Source: CBDHDN01 sp965261585
Lineage (GTDB): Bacteria > Pseudomonadota > Alphaproteobacteria > UBA6615
Direction: 5' to 3'
Length of the DNA stretch: 64,000 nt
NCBI GenBank assembly: GCA_965261585.1
Contig: CBDHDN010000078.1
Span: 1 to 64,000 of the forward strand
A program made the position numbers and the translations under genes. The notes under the pieces were generated by a model. That model saw only the letters and a program-made list of their open reading frames with translations. It was not told where the DNA came from and did no database searches. How positions within the stretch are numbered: the first letter of the stretch is position 1; every line of letters begins with the position of its first letter. Positions 63,939 through 64,000 of the stretch are shown one piece after another.

Positions 63939-64000
63939 ACCTTTCGTCCCCCCTGTCGTTTGCGTTCGCCGATCGAAATCGGGACACCGTTCGATGGAAC

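Overview
The window is high-G+C alphaproteobacterial chromosome. The order serA-hisZ-purA-(kinase-like gene)-rpoH, together with rluD, a threonine aldolase gene and hisD, suggests a Rhodospirillales-like lineage; this is inference from gene content and order, not from a search. No plasmid or chromosome replication origin is visible.

Layout. 1-5.6 kb: end of a Kef/TrkA-type protein, then nested insertion sequences (an IS630, an IS1380 split by an IS256, a second IS630). 5.6-17.4 kb: core genes serA, hisZ, purA, a pseudokinase, a membrane gene cut by an IS630, rpoH, rluD, a DUF6476-like gene, a threonine aldolase gene, a GDCCVxC protein and tRNA-Glu(CTC). 17.5-51.2 kb: an accessory island beginning at the tRNA. 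It holds a decayed HK97-type prophage head module, an IS21, a lower-G+C STAND/NLR-like NTPase, IS3/IS1380/IS6 pieces, a CBASS-type anti-phage locus (XRE regulator, DUF2188-like protein, CD-NTase, TM-SAVED effector with a frameshift), a HEPN-like gene with a poly-G tract, two half genes of the PAPS-reductase family, a lone CRISPR-like repeat, RecD-like and SWIM/SNF2 helicase remnants, an outer-membrane barrel gene broken by a 23-bp duplication, and a second copy of the IS630 that cuts the gene near rpoH. 51.2-64 kb: chromosome-like genes again: DUF1127, a GNAT-like protein, an SmtB-type metal sensor with a CDF exporter gene split by a group II intron, hisD, a decayed adenylate cyclase gene, a cupin and a CUT2 sugar ABC transporter whose binding-protein gene has a 103-bp MITE just after its start codon.

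Four group II introns are present. Three are near-identical copies of 1919 bp (21224, 29560, 40669), and one is a different intron of 1877 bp (52730). Exon junctions could be placed to the base because the interrupted proteins rejoin in frame. Two introns lie antisense to their host gene (capsid, CDF exporter) and should be null alleles; two lie in the sense direction (IS3 orfA, PAPS-reductase-like gene).

Overall this is a genome with heavy recent transposition and pseudogene formation around intact housekeeping genes. Many broken genes carry one-base changes in homopolymers, so some frameshifts could be assembly errors; the MITE, intron, IS and 10- or 23-bp duplication events cannot be explained that way.
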